Notes: a model not told the origin generated them from the letters alone. Positions 8,858 to 17,559 are shown, counted from the stretch's first letter. The stretch: DNA of 64,000 bases from Mesorhizobium sp. B2-8-5 (GCF_006440675.2 NZ_CP083951.1:1893501-1957500), one strand, 5' to 3'. Numbers and translations: made by a program.

Positions 8858-9805
8858 ATGACCGAAGCTGACAGCCAGGCGTTGCGAGCGACCGACGAGG
8901 ACGACGAGCGGCACGACCATCTCCGGCGCATTCCCGATATCATCTCGCAGGTGAAGGACAGCTATGCGGAATTGCGGCCGGCAGAGCGCCGCGTCGCCGA
9001 CGTCGTGCTCGACGACGTCAAATATGCGGTCGACGCTTCCAACGCCGCGCTTGCCCAGCGCGCCGGGGTCAGCGAGCCGACGGTCACCCGCTTCTGCCGC
9101 GCCATCGGCTGCGATGGCGTGCGCGATTTCAAGCTGAAGCTGGCGCAGAGCCTTGTCGTCGGCGCGCTCTATCTCGCCACCAAGCCGCAACCCGCGAACG
9201 GCGACAGCGGCATGCCGTTCTGGAACGCGGTGTTCGGCGAGGCGCGGCGCGCGCTGCAGGAGGCGGAGCGGCAGATCGATCCGGGACAGTTGCAAAAGGC
9301 CGCGGAACTGATCGCCAAGGCGCGGCAGGTGACGGTGTTCGGCCTCGGCGGCAGCTCGTCGGCGCTGGCGCAGGAGACGCAATACCGCCTGTTCCGCTAC
9401 GGCATCACCATCAGCGCGCAATGCGATCCGTATTTGATGCGCATGACCGCCTCGACATTGAAGCCGGGCGATCTGGTGATCGCGATTTCCGCAACGGGGC
9501 GCACGCGCGAGGTGATCGAAGCGGTGGAACTCGCCAAGCATTACCGCGCCAACGCGATCTGCGTGACGGCGCCGGATACCGAACTGACGCGCGTCTGCGA
9601 TGTGCGGCTGACGATGGCTGTTCCCGAATATCCCGACACGCTGAAGCCGACGGCGTCGCGCTATGCTTTCCTGGCGGCCATCGATCTGCTGGCGGTGGCA
9701 ACCGCCTACAGGATCGACGGCCCGGCGCGCGAAACGGTGCGCCGGATCAAATACAACGCCCAGATCCACCGGACCGGCAAGGAGATGGAGCCGCTGGGGG
9801 ATTGA
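8858..9805 (+). CDS. RpiR/MurR-family transcriptional regulator (HTH + SIS)
   Basis: The 315-residue protein has an N-terminal RpiR-type helix-turn-helix (YAELRPAERRVADVVLDDV, then RAGVSEPTVTRFCRAIGCDG, residues about 28-85). A C-terminal SIS sugar-phosphate-binding domain follows (VTVFGLGGSSSALAQE and DLVIAISATGRTREVIEA). Such proteins regulate catabolic operons in response to phosphorylated sugars or similar ligands. GGGGAGGAC lies upstream of the ATG. It is divergent from the ABC-Gfo/Idh-amidase operon, its likely target. Its TGA stop codon lies within the first bases of a palindromic repeat. Confidence 0.93.
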   Translation: MTEADSQALRATDEDDERHDHLRRIPDIISQVKDSYAELRPAERRVADVVLDDVKYAVDASNAALAQRAGVSEPTVTRFCRAIGCDGVRDFKLKLAQSLVVGALYLATKPQPANGDSGMPFWNAVFGEARRALQEAERQIDPGQLQKAAELIAKARQVTVFGLGGSSSALAQETQYRLFRYGITISAQCDPYLMRMTASTLKPGDLVIAISATGRTREVIEAVELAKHYRANAICVTAPDTELTRVCDVRLTMAVPEYPDTLKPTASRYAFLAAIDLLAVATAYRIDGPARETVRRIKYNAQIHRTGKEMEPLGD

Positions 9806-9945
9806 GGCAGCCGATATTCAGGTGAGGCCGGCCTGCAAATGGCGGTTCCCTACGCTTCCGGTGCTCACGTACGAAAAGTGCGCTCCGCTCCGGTTCTCGG
9901 AACCCACCATTTTCGACTCGGCCTCACCTGAATATCGGCTGCCTC
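9804..9945. repeat. MITE-like imperfect palindrome with 26-bp terminal inverted repeats
   Basis: The outer arms at 9804-9829 and 9920-9945 are perfect 26-base inverted repeats (outermost bases GAGGCAGCCGATATTCAGGT). The interior is itself an imperfect inverted repeat, with AAATGG..GGTTCC facing GGAACCCACCATTT. The whole 142 bases could fold into one long hairpin. The left end overlaps the RpiR stop codon. No transposase or clear target-site duplication is visible, so it is either a non-autonomous element or a palindromic repeat unit. Confidence 0.8.
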
Positions 9946-10014
9946 AAGGCGAGTTTCGACAAGGTCGACAAAGGTGGCCGTGTCGTTCGAATATATTCGG
10001 AGGGAAGGACAAAA

Positions 10015-11802
10015 ATGCTCGACATCGCACCATCGCAACAGGCGGCAACCTGGCTCGGCGCTTTCGGCCGGGCGCTCGAAGCCGGCGACGTCGAGGCGGC
10101 GACGAACCTCTTCGCGGAGGATTGCTACTGGCGCGATCTTTTGACTTTCACATGGAACATCAAGACCATGGAGGGGCAGGCCGCGATCCGCGCGATGCTG
10201 AAGGCCACGCTCCACCTGGCGCAGCCGTCGCACTGGCGGCTGACCGGAGAGCCAGGCGTCGACGATGGCATCGTCGAAGCCTGGTTCAGCTTCGAGACGA
10301 CGGTGGCGCGCGGCGAGGGGATCCTGCGGCTCAAGGACGGCCGCTGCCGCACGCTGTTCACGGCGATGAGCGAGCTCAAGGGTTTCGAAGAGCGGAAAGG
10401 CCCGGCCCGGCCGCTCGGCATCCGCCACAAGGCCGACCCCAAACGCGAAACCTGGGCGGAAGCCAGGGCGCGCGAGGCGCGCGACCTCGGTGTGCACGAG
10501 CAGCCCTATTGCCTGGTGATCGGCGGCGGGCAGGGCGGCATCATGCTCGGCGCCCGGCTGCGGCAACTGGGCGTTCCGACCCTTGTCATCGAGAAGAACG
10601 CGCGCGCCGGCGACTCCTGGCGCAACCGCTACCGTTCGCTCGTGCTGCACGATCCGGTCTGGTACGACCATCTGCCCTATGTTCCGTTCCCGGAAAACTG
10701 GCCGGTCTTCACGCCCAAGGACAAGATGGGCGACTGGCTGGAGATGTATACCCGCGTCATGGAGCTGAATTACTGGGTGGCCACCAAATGCATCAGCGCC
10801 GCCTATGACGAGGCCGAAAAGGTGTGGACGGTGGTGGTCGACCGCGTCGGCCAGCGCGTCACGCTGAAGCCGAAACACATCGTCTTCGCCACCGGCGCCT
10901 ATGGTCCGCCGCGGCCGATCGAATTGCCGGGCACGGACAGCTTCAAGGGCGAGCTTTTGCATTCCAGCCAGTATTCCACCGGCGAGAAATTCCGCGGCGA
11001 GCGCGTCGCGGTGATCGGCGCTGCAAGTTCGGGGCACGATGTCAGCGTCGATCTCTGGGAAGCGGGCGCCAAGGTCACCATGGTCCAGCGTTCGCCGACG
11101 ACCGTGGTGAAATCCGACACGCTGATGGATGTCGGCTTCGAGATCTTTTCGGAGAAGGCGCTGGCCCGCGGCATCACCACCGACAAGGCCGACATGATCG
11201 TGGCCTCGACGCCCTTCGCGCTGGTGCCGAAGGGCCAGCGCGCGCTCTACGACGCGATCCGGGCGCGCGACGCGGATTTCTACAAACGCCTCAGCGACAG
11301 CGGCTTCGCCATCGATTTCGGCGAGGACGAGACCGGGCTGCTGATGAAGGCCTACCGCACAGGCTCCGGCTATTACATCGATGTCGGCGCCTGCGAGCTG
11401 ATCCTGAACGGCGAGATCAAGGTCAAGAGCCGCGTCGGCATCAAGATGCTGACGCCGTCCGGCATCCTGTTCGAGGACGGCAGCGAGCTCGCCGTCGACG
11501 CCATCGTCTGCTGCACCGGCTACCAGTCGATGAACGAGACGGTTGCGGGGATCGTCTCGCGCGAGGCCGCCGACAAAGTCGGCCCGTGCTGGGGGCTGGG
11601 CTCCGGCGTCAAGGGCGATCCGGGTCCGTGGCAGGGCGAATTGCGCAACATGTGGAAGCCGACGGCGCAGGAAGCGCTGTGGTTCCACGGCGGCAATCTG
11701 GCGCTGTCGAGATTCTACTCGAAATATGTGGCGCTGCAGCTCAAGGCGCGGATGGAGGGGATCGCGACGCCTGTCTATGGCGAGCCGAGTAATGCGAGGT
11801 AA
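10015..11802 (+). CDS. Flavin-containing monooxygenase with N-terminal NTF2-like domain
   Basis: The 595-residue protein begins with about 130 residues resembling an NTF2/SnoaL-like domain (ALEAGDVEAATNLFAEDCYW and ILRLKDGRCRTLFTAM). A class B flavin monooxygenase part follows: FAD-binding VIGGGQGGIMLGARLRQLG near residue 170, FMO-type VIATGAYGPP-like segment (IVFATGAYGPPRP), NADPH-binding AVIGAASSGHDVSVDL near 340, and the distal CCTGYQSM. Known relatives oxygenate nitrogen, sulfur or ketone groups. GGAGGGAAGGAC precedes the ATG. The fused NTF2-like domain may close the active site or bind substrate; that is inference. Its stop codon TAA abuts a RIME-like repeat. Confidence 0.88.
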   Translation: MLDIAPSQQAATWLGAFGRALEAGDVEAATNLFAEDCYWRDLLTFTWNIKTMEGQAAIRAMLKATLHLAQPSHWRLTGEPGVDDGIVEAWFSFETTVARGEGILRLKDGRCRTLFTAMSELKGFEERKGPARPLGIRHKADPKRETWAEARAREARDLGVHEQPYCLVIGGGQGGIMLGARLRQLGVPTLVIEKNARAGDSWRNRYRSLVLHDPVWYDHLPYVPFPENWPVFTPKDKMGDWLEMYTRVMELNYWVATKCISAAYDEAEKVWTVVVDRVGQRVTLKPKHIVFATGAYGPPRPIELPGTDSFKGELLHSSQYSTGEKFRGERVAVIGAASSGHDVSVDLWEAGAKVTMVQRSPTTVVKSDTLMDVGFEIFSEKALARGITTDKADMIVASTPFALVPKGQRALYDAIRARDADFYKRLSDSGFAIDFGEDETGLLMKAYRTGSGYYIDVGACELILNGEIKVKSRVGIKMLTPSGILFEDGSELAVDAIVCCTGYQSMNETVAGIVSREAADKVGPCWGLGSGVKGDPGPWQGELRNMWKPTAQEALWFHGGNLALSRFYSKYVALQLKARMEGIATPVYGEPSNAR

Positions 11803-11950
11803 GGTCGACCCCCACTCCGTCGAGCTTCGCTCGACACCTCTCCCCCGATCGACGGGGGAGAGGAAGGCGCGCTTATTCCAGCTGGCTCCCTTCCTCTCCC
11901 TCCGGAGGGGGGAGAGGTGGCGCTGCGAAGCAGCGACGGAGTGGGGGAAG
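11801..11950. repeat. RIME-like palindromic repeat, copy 2 (inverted relative to copy 1)
   Basis: Bases 11801-11867 are almost identical to the reverse complement of 5457-5523, differing in the small loop TCGAGCTTCGCTCGA. A second palindromic unit with CTCCCTCCGGAGGGGGGAG and GCGCTGCGAAGCAGCG follows. The element starts within the stop codon of the monooxygenase gene and may act as its transcript 3' end. Confidence 0.85.
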
Positions 11951-12012
11951 TCATTCGTCAAACGCGCCGCCGCCGCAATCCTGCCGGCCATCTCCCCTCA
12001 GGGAGAGATCAG

Positions 12013-13245
12013 CTAATCATACCCCCGCCCAAAATGCCTCGCCGCCACATCCACATGCGTGTGGCGCGCAGGCGCCTCGAAGCGGTCGGTCTCATTGTGG
12101 TCGGGCGCCTCGTTCGGCCACCATTTGCCGCCGATGGCGATGCCGTTGGAGACCAGACGCTGGTCCGCGACCAGTGACGCGCCGACAGCGTCGACGAAGG
12201 TGAAGCGGCCCTGCTGCAACTTCAGCACCGCGACATCGCCGATGCCGCCGACCTTCAGCGCACCGAGCTCCGGCCGGGCAATCGCCTGAGCGGGATTCAT
12301 GGTCGCCGCGCGCAACACTTCGACCAGCGGCATGCCGAGCGCCATCAGCTTCGACATGCAGACCAGCATGTCGAAGGCCGGGCCGTCGACGCAGTAGAGA
12401 TGCACGTCGCTCGAAATCACGTCTGGAGCCAGGCCTTCGGCCAGCATCGCCTTGGCGACCTCGAAGTCGAAGGAGCCCATGCCGTGGCCGATGTCGAAGA
12501 TGACGCCGCGCTCGCGGGCGAGGCGCATGTCCGGCCGCACCGCGCCGGAGGCGAAGACCGGCGCGTTGGGGAAGGGGCGGAAGCAATGGGTGAGGATGTC
12601 GCCGCGGCGCAGCCTGGGCAGCACTTCCGAGCGGCCCGGCGGCGGCTCGTCGATATGCGCCATCAGCGGCAGGCCGGCCTTGTCGGCGGCCTCCAACGCC
12701 AGGTCCACCGGAGCGATGCCGCTCGAACCGCCGGCATGCTTGCCGGAACGTACCTTGACGCCGACGACGACGTCGGCGTGCTCGCGTACCGCGGCAACCG
12801 TCTCGCGCGGCTCGCAAAGCCTGAGGTCGCTGCATTCGCCGACAGACACGGTGTTCGAGAATCCGAAAATGCCGGCGAAGGAGATGTTGACGTAAGCGAG
12901 GATGCGCACCTTCGAGCGCTCGATGACATGGCGGCGAAAGCCGAGCAAATTGCCGGCGCCGGCGCTGCCGGCGTCGATGAAGGTGGTGGTGCCGCTCTTG
13001 GCGGCGAGCCGGTCGGCATCGACGCCGAGCGAGGTTCCGCCCCAATAGACGTGGCTGTGCAGATCGACGAGGCCGGGCGCGACGATACAATCCCTGGCGT
13101 CGACCACCTGCGTGGCATGTTCGGCATCGATGGCGGCCTCGATCGCCGCAACACGCCCATCGGCGATGGCGACGTCGCGCTGCGCGTCCAGGCCCGATGC
13201 GGGATCGATGACGCGCCCGCCCTTTATCAGGAGATCGAACTGCAT
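12013..13245 (-). CDS. Amidohydrolase/deacetylase-family metalloenzyme
   Basis: The 410-residue protein belongs to the amidohydrolase superfamily. It opens with DLLIKGGRVIDPASGLDAQR, the metal-binding HSHVYWGG follows APGLVDL near residue 60, and HIDEPPPG, DIGHGMGSFDFEVA and SSDVHLYC provide further metal and active-site residues. The overall pattern is closest to the EF_0837/AHA_3915-type amidohydrolase/deacetylases and dihydroorotase-like enzymes, which hydrolyse cyclic or N-acyl amides. AGGGAG lies upstream of the ATG. The RidA gene is 31 bases upstream in the same orientation, suggesting a small catabolic operon whose products include reactive imines. Confidence 0.88.
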   Translation of the reverse strand: MQFDLLIKGGRVIDPASGLDAQRDVAIADGRVAAIEAAIDAEHATQVVDARDCIVAPGLVDLHSHVYWGGTSLGVDADRLAAKSGTTTFIDAGSAGAGNLLGFRRHVIERSKVRILAYVNISFAGIFGFSNTVSVGECSDLRLCEPRETVAAVREHADVVVGVKVRSGKHAGGSSGIAPVDLALEAADKAGLPLMAHIDEPPPGRSEVLPRLRRGDILTHCFRPFPNAPVFASGAVRPDMRLARERGVIFDIGHGMGSFDFEVAKAMLAEGLAPDVISSDVHLYCVDGPAFDMLVCMSKLMALGMPLVEVLRAATMNPAQAIARPELGALKVGGIGDVAVLKLQQGRFTFVDAVGASLVADQRLVSNGIAIGGKWWPNEAPDHNETDRFEAPARHTHVDVAARHFGRGYD

Positions 13246-13276
13246 CGGTGCACTCCCTGCTGCTGCGTGTTCGCGA

Positions 13277-13642
13277 TCAGAGCGGCCGGTAGGCGACCGC
13301 CTCGACCTCGATCTTGATGTCGATCATCAGGCGGGATTCGACGGTGGTGCGCGCCGGCGGATCCTGCGGGAAATGCTTTGCATAAACGGTGTTGAACGTG
13401 CCGAAATCGCGCGCATCCTCCAGCCAGACGGTGGTCTTCACCACATCGTCCATGGTGCAGCCGGCAAGCGCCAGCGCCGCCTTGACGTTCTGCAGCACCT
13501 GCTCGGTCTGTTCGGCGATGCCGCCCTTGACCACGAGCCCGTCGCTGCCTACCGGCACCTGGCCGGAGACATAGACAAAATCGCCGGCGCGCACGGCGGG
13601 CGAGAGCGGAACATGCGATTTTCCAAAGCATTGCTTGGGCAA
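13277..13642 (-). CDS. RidA/YjgF-family enamine/imine deaminase
   Basis: The start is a TTG at 13642, chosen because a strong GGAGGAGG lies 7-14 bases upstream and no in-frame ATG fits. The 121 residues show the RidA pattern: DFVYVSGQVPVG, the central GCTMDDVVKTTVWLED, and the ligand-binding Arg in DPPARTTVES. RidA proteins hydrolyse reactive enamine/imine intermediates, releasing ammonia. It precedes the amidohydrolase gene, and its partner enzymes nearby (monooxygenase, amidohydrolase) could generate such imines. Confidence 0.92.
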   Translation of the reverse strand: MPKQCFGKSHVPLSPAVRAGDFVYVSGQVPVGSDGLVVKGGIAEQTEQVLQNVKAALALAGCTMDDVVKTTVWLEDARDFGTFNTVYAKHFPQDPPARTTVESRLMIDIKIEVEAVAYRPL

Positions 13643-13830
13643 GTGAGCCTCCTCCTGGCGATCGAGCGGGACCGTTCACATAGCCGTCTACGCTCGTCGG
13701 CACGATCCTCCTAGAGGCAATGTCGGAAAGCAACATTTTTTCGAAATCCATGTTGCTTTATTACAGAAGCCTGAGCATCTTGCGCTCGACGCCGCCTCCG
13801 ACCGGCCGCGCGTATGAGGAGAGATCCAGC

Positions 13831-14316
13831 ATGACCTTAGACAAGAATCCGTTTCCGGAAGGCGATGCCGACCGCCACGCGCTTTGGGAAATGTTGGTGC
13901 GGCGCGATATCGATGCTTTCCTCGGTCAGGACTGGTCGATGGTCGAGGACGATTTCATCGCCGAAAGCTTCTTCGGCATGCACGCGCATTTCCTCAACAA
14001 TGCCGATGCCTGGAGGCTGCAATTCCCGAGGCTGGAGGTCTATCGCGACGAATGGCTGCGGCAGGCCAAGGAAACCGCGGCGACGAAATTCGCCGAACCG
14101 CTGCGCGAGGCGCTGTTCCGCGTCACCAACATGCGCGACATCGATGTCGATGGCGACCGCGCGGTGCTGCACAAGAAGTTCGACGGCTCGGTCGCCAAGG
14201 CCGACGGCGGCGTCGACCGGCTCAAATGGCAGACGCTCTATTTCTGCCGCAAGGTCGGCGGACGCTGGAAGATCGCCGGTTTTGTCGGCTACATGCCGCA
14301 TCCGCTGGGAAGCTAG
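13831..14316 (+). CDS. NTF2/SnoaL-like protein of unknown function
   Basis: The ATG at 13831 is preferred over in-frame codons further upstream because GAGGAGAG precedes it; the product is 161 residues. It contains ADRHALWEMLVRRDIDAFL, QDWSMVEDDFIAESFFGMH and a C-terminal LKWQTLYFCRKVGGRWKIAG strand pair, typical of the cone-shaped NTF2/SnoaL fold. This fold is used by small isomerases, hydrolases and ligand-binding proteins, so the activity is open. It is divergent from ridA-amidohydrolase with a shared promoter region of about 190 bases. Confidence 0.8.
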   Translation: MTLDKNPFPEGDADRHALWEMLVRRDIDAFLGQDWSMVEDDFIAESFFGMHAHFLNNADAWRLQFPRLEVYRDEWLRQAKETAATKFAEPLREALFRVTNMRDIDVDGDRAVLHKKFDGSVAKADGGVDRLKWQTLYFCRKVGGRWKIAGFVGYMPHPLGS

Positions 14317-14387
14317 CGGCCCGTCGGACGGCGCCGGCGTTGGTAAAATCGACCATTGTGGAGATTAGCCGAAGCGCCGGTCAGTTC

Positions 14388-14592
14388 GTCATCCTAGGGC
14401 GGAACGGCCGCGTAGACCCGAGAATCCTATGCCGTGACCTTCGAGGCGTCGCGGCGGTGAAGGCTTTGGCACCGCAGCGCCTGCGTATGCATCCTCTTTT
14501 TCTGGACCGCGGCATTCTTCGGCACGCGTAATGGCATGGATTCTAGGGTCTGCGCGCGTCGCTTCGCTCCTTGCTCCGCCCTAGAATGACGA
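14388..14592. repeat. Rhizobial intergenic repeat, unit 1 of a tandem pair
   Basis: The block begins CGTCATCCTAGGGCGGA and ends with the inverse, TCCGCCCTAGAATGACG. Shared blocks with 14744-14925 include CTTCGAGGCGTCGC, AGGCTTTGGCACCGCAG, GGCATTCTTCGGCA and TGCGCGCGTCGCTTCGCTCC (the last inverted). It is a palindromic intergenic repeat, not a gene. Confidence 0.75.
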
Positions 14593-14743
14593 AGCCGCGT
14601 AGCGTTCGGCATCGCTAATGATCGTTTGGCGCCTTGCCTCGAACTCGGCTTTCTTGGTTGCAGAAGCCTCGGTCTGGTTGAGCGCCTGCCATTCCGCATA
14701 AGTCGTGGCATGCTTCGGAGGTTGGCGTAAATCGCCTCTCCTT
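14593..14743 (-). pseudogene. Possible gene remnant between two repeat units
   Basis: On the minus strand one frame reads HATTYAEWQALNQTEASATK followed by KAEFEARRQTI and ends at a stop in the adjacent repeat. Its amphipathic, coding-like composition differs from the flanking repeats. There is no start codon with a ribosome-binding site, and the frame is bounded on both sides by repeat units. It may be the C-terminal remnant of a lost gene. I cannot name the parent family. Confidence 0.3.
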
Positions 14744-14925
14744 CGTCATCCACGGGCGGAGCAAGGAGCGAAGCGACGCGCGCAGACCCGAGGATCCATT
14801 CCGTAACTTCGAGGCGTCGCAGCGGTGCAGGCTTTGGCACCGCAGGCATTCTTCGGCAGGCTCAATGGCACAGGATCCTTGGGTCTTCGCTCCCGCTTCG
14901 CGTCGCTACGCACCAAGATGACGAC
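14744..14925. repeat. Rhizobial intergenic repeat, unit 2
   Basis: This unit begins CGTCATCCACGGGCGGAGCA and ends near CCAAGATGACGACG. It shares several blocks with 14388-14592 in the same or inverted orientation. Together the two units and the segment between them make the 628-base stretch 14317-14944 free of any complete gene. Confidence 0.75.
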
Positions 14926-14944
14926 GTTGGGGCCAATCGGCAGC

Positions 14945-15199
14945 CTATGACAGAAGCGGCGATCGTTCGTCCGGGGAGCGGTGGTCGAAGACGACGCCCA
15001 TGGTCTTACCAACGGCAGCCATGACGATCAGTTCGATCAGATGGTCGTCACTGTCCTGGCAGGCCGGGTCGGATCGGCGGATGACGTCGAGCATCGCCCG
15101 GGTCGAGACGGTGTCGCCGGCGCGAAATTTCGAAAGAGCAGCCGAAACAAGGTCTTGCACCGTCGGGTCCATGACGGGTACTTCCGCAGCGACGTTCAT
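14945..15199 (-). CDS. Small protein of unknown function
   Basis: The ATG at 15199 has GGAGGAGG 4-11 bases upstream, which decides it over in-frame codons further 5'. The 84-residue product starts MNVAAEVPVMDPTVQDLVSA. It is mostly helical in appearance, with an acidic centre (DPACQDSDDHLIELIVMAA), and is predicted cytoplasmic. No family is recognised. It is divergent from the HerA-like ATPase gene with about 240 bases between them. Confidence 0.65.
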   Translation of the reverse strand: MNVAAEVPVMDPTVQDLVSAALSKFRAGDTVSTRAMLDVIRRSDPACQDSDDHLIELIVMAAVGKTMGVVFDHRSPDERSPLLS

Positions 15200-15439
15200 T
15201 GGCCTCCTCCTGCCATGAACCCTCCCATAAAAAGATGATACGCCAATGGTTGGATTGCGCCAGTGAAATGGTGGTCCGACCAGTGTGGCTGGCGACAGCC
15301 TGCCGCCATTCGCGCCAGGGACGGGCTGACGCCCGCCCATAGGTGTGGAACACCGAGCCGACGGCTGCGACCCATGCTCGACGCACCGCGCTCAGGTTGG
15401 TAAGCCCGTCGCGTGCAGGGAGACGATCCGAGTCGAGAC

Positions 15440-16933
15440 ATGACGGTTGCAATCGAGATGGGGCAGACGACGGCGGGCGCGCCGGCGGCCCTCGACCTGG
15501 AGGAGTTGTTGGCGACCCGCCTGCTGGTGCAGGGCAATTCGGGCTCCGGCAAGTCGCATCTCCTGCGCCGGTTGCTCGAACAGAGCGCGCCCTGGGTGCA
15601 GCAGACGATCATCGATCCCGAAGGCGACTTCGTGTCTCTGGGCGAACGCTATGGCCATCTGGTGATCGATGCGGAGGAGCATACCGAGCGCGGCCTGCAG
15701 GCGGCGGGCGAGCGGGCGCGCATCCATCGCGTCTCGACGGTGCTCAACCTCGAAGGGCTCGATGCCGAGAACCAGATGCGGCGTGCCGCGGCATTCTTGG
15801 GCGGGCTGTTCGAGGTCGCGCGCGACCATTGGTATCCGATGCTCGTGGTCGTCGACGAGGCGCAGCTCTTCGCGCCCGCCGCCGCCGGCGAGGTTTCGGA
15901 CGAGGCGCGCAAGCTCTCGCTGGGCGCCATGACCAATCTGATGTGTCGCGGCCGCAAGCGCGGGCTTGCCGGCATCATCGCCACGCAGCGGCTGGCGAAG
16001 CTCGCCAAGAACGTCGCGGCGGAGGCCTCCAACTTTCTGATGGGCCGCACCTTCCTCGACATCGACATGGCGCGCGCCGCCGACCTGCTCGGCATGGAGC
16101 GGCGCCAGGCCGAAGCTTTCCGCGACCTGGAGCGCGGGCATTTCATGGCGCTCGGTCCGGCTTTGTCGCGCCGTCCGCTCAGCGTGCGCATCGGCCAGAC
16201 CGAAACCAGCCCGCGCAACGGCACGCCGCGGCTGATGCCGCTGCCGGAAGCGATGCTGGAAGATGCGCGCTCGATCATCCTCGCGGCGCCGCCGCCGGAG
16301 ACGGTCAGGCCGCAACGGCGGCCTTCGCCCGATCTGCTCGACCAGCTGATGGCGGCCAAGGCCGCGCCGCTGGACATCCGCCCCGAGCCGGCGGAACCGC
16401 AGCCCAGCGCCGAGGACCTCGCCGAGCGGCGCGAGCGGTTGGACCGCATCCTGCGCGCCATCCTGGCCGAGCCGGATGCCGGGTTCCGCCTCATCGGCGT
16501 GCTCTACCAGGAGTTCGTCGTTCGCTGCCGCATCGAGGGGCTCGCTTCGGTCGTGCCTGACCTTTCGGAATTCCGCCGCATGCTGACGCGGGCGCGTGCG
16601 GGCGTCGGCTCCGACATGGCCGAGGACGACGCCTGGCGCGACGTTTCCGTGCGCGCTTCGCTGCTGCCCGAGGATATGCAGGGCGTGTTCATGATGATCG
16701 CCCGCGCCGCCAAGGAAGGCTGGCCATGTCCGAGCGACGCGGCGATCGCGCGAGCCTACGGCTCGCATTCGCTGCGCCGCGCGCGCCGGCTGCTCGACTA
16801 TATCGAGGAGCAAGGCCTCATCGTCTGCCAGGTCGACGGCGTCGGCCGGCGCACGGTGACGCTGGTCGAACTCGCCTGGGCGACCGCGCCGGGCGACCCG
16901 AATGCCGCAGAGCAAGCCAGCCTGGCTGGCTGA
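15440..16933 (+). CDS. HerA-like (DUF87) P-loop ATPase
   Basis: The start is uncertain: an ATG at 15440 is used here; a GTG at 15413 in frame is the alternative. The 497-residue protein has Walker A LLVQGNSGSGKSHLLRRLLE near residue 30, the HerA-type DPEGDFVSLGERYGHLVID, Walker B MLVVVDEAQLF near 140, and the sensor-like CRGRKRGLAGIIATQR. HerA/FtsK-superfamily ATPases move DNA or proteins. The C-terminal half (about 300-497) is a less familiar helical region with a winged-helix-like end (SLRRARRLLDYIEEQGLIVC). No NurA nuclease or defence partner gene is adjacent, so a housekeeping or unknown role is most likely. Confidence 0.85.
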   Translation: MTVAIEMGQTTAGAPAALDLEELLATRLLVQGNSGSGKSHLLRRLLEQSAPWVQQTIIDPEGDFVSLGERYGHLVIDAEEHTERGLQAAGERARIHRVSTVLNLEGLDAENQMRRAAAFLGGLFEVARDHWYPMLVVVDEAQLFAPAAAGEVSDEARKLSLGAMTNLMCRGRKRGLAGIIATQRLAKLAKNVAAEASNFLMGRTFLDIDMARAADLLGMERRQAEAFRDLERGHFMALGPALSRRPLSVRIGQTETSPRNGTPRLMPLPEAMLEDARSIILAAPPPETVRPQRRPSPDLLDQLMAAKAAPLDIRPEPAEPQPSAEDLAERRERLDRILRAILAEPDAGFRLIGVLYQEFVVRCRIEGLASVVPDLSEFRRMLTRARAGVGSDMAEDDAWRDVSVRASLLPEDMQGVFMMIARAAKEGWPCPSDAAIARAYGSHSLRRARRLLDYIEEQGLIVCQVDGVGRRTVTLVELAWATAPGDPNAAEQASLAG

Positions 16934-17559
16934 CATCGGAAGACGCTGGCGACCTGGCTCTGGCGGCCTTTGCGCCATTGGTTGACGGCCAGCCTGCTTT
17001 GTCGGTTGCACGCAGCGCTACATGTTCCGATAAAATTTCCAACAGAAATGCCAGCGACCGAGCGATGGCGAAGTCAACGCTGCGCCATCAAAGCACGCTG
17101 CGCCGAAACGGACTCGGGCCGTGCACTTTAAGTCTTTGTTTTGATGCATATCATTCCCTCCAAATCGCAGTCCACTTTGGCAGACACAGGCATCAATCGA
17201 TGGGGTGGCAGATTCGTTAAATGTCTAATGAATCGTTAACATTACGCGGCAATATATATTCCGTTATGGTTTCCAAATCGTAAAAAGCTAATATACCTGA
17301 ATATAGGTATGCTTGTCCCGCGATTGCGGCGACCGAGGGGGGCACGCCAGCTAGGAATGTTGGGTGCGAGCGTGCAAGCGCTCTGGGGTGGGGTTTTGTC
17401 TCTCGGCGAGAGAAGTCTTTACGTTCAATCAGAGTGGCTTGGTCCTGACCAACCGCCGCAGGCGGAAGCATCCGCTTGCGTCGTCTGCACCAGGATCAGC
17501 AGTAACCGTTGGGGCGAACACTTCCATTGTTCGCAAGGGATCACAGGGGGAAATTGGCA
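16934..17559. other. Long intergenic region upstream of the adhesin gene
   Basis: This 626-base gap has no convincing gene. Bases about 17125-17200 (TTTGTTTTGATGCATATCAT onward to ACTTTGGCAGACAC) look like a degenerate copy of a common rhizobial dispersed repeat. Bases 17210-17320 are strongly AT-rich, with TTAACATTACG and AATATATATTCC, and are the likely adhesin promoter. A leader of about 250 bases follows before the start codon. Confidence 0.5.
17293..17310. promoter_or_regulatory. Inverted repeat in the adhesin promoter region
   Basis: ATACCT and AGGTAT form an 18-base dyad around GAATAT, within the AT-rich promoter region of the adhesin gene. It has the size of a regulator binding site, but no regulator can be assigned. 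Confidence 0.35.

Noticed and set aside
15440..16933. HerA-like ATPase as part of a defence system (for example HerA-SIR2 or HerA-DUF4297)
   Set aside because: There is no partner effector gene; the neighbours are a small protein, repeats and the adhesin promoter.
17217..17471. 84-codon minus-strand frame upstream of the adhesin
   Set aside because: It has no ribosome-binding site, and its 5' half lies over the adhesin leader while its 3' half covers the AT-rich promoter.
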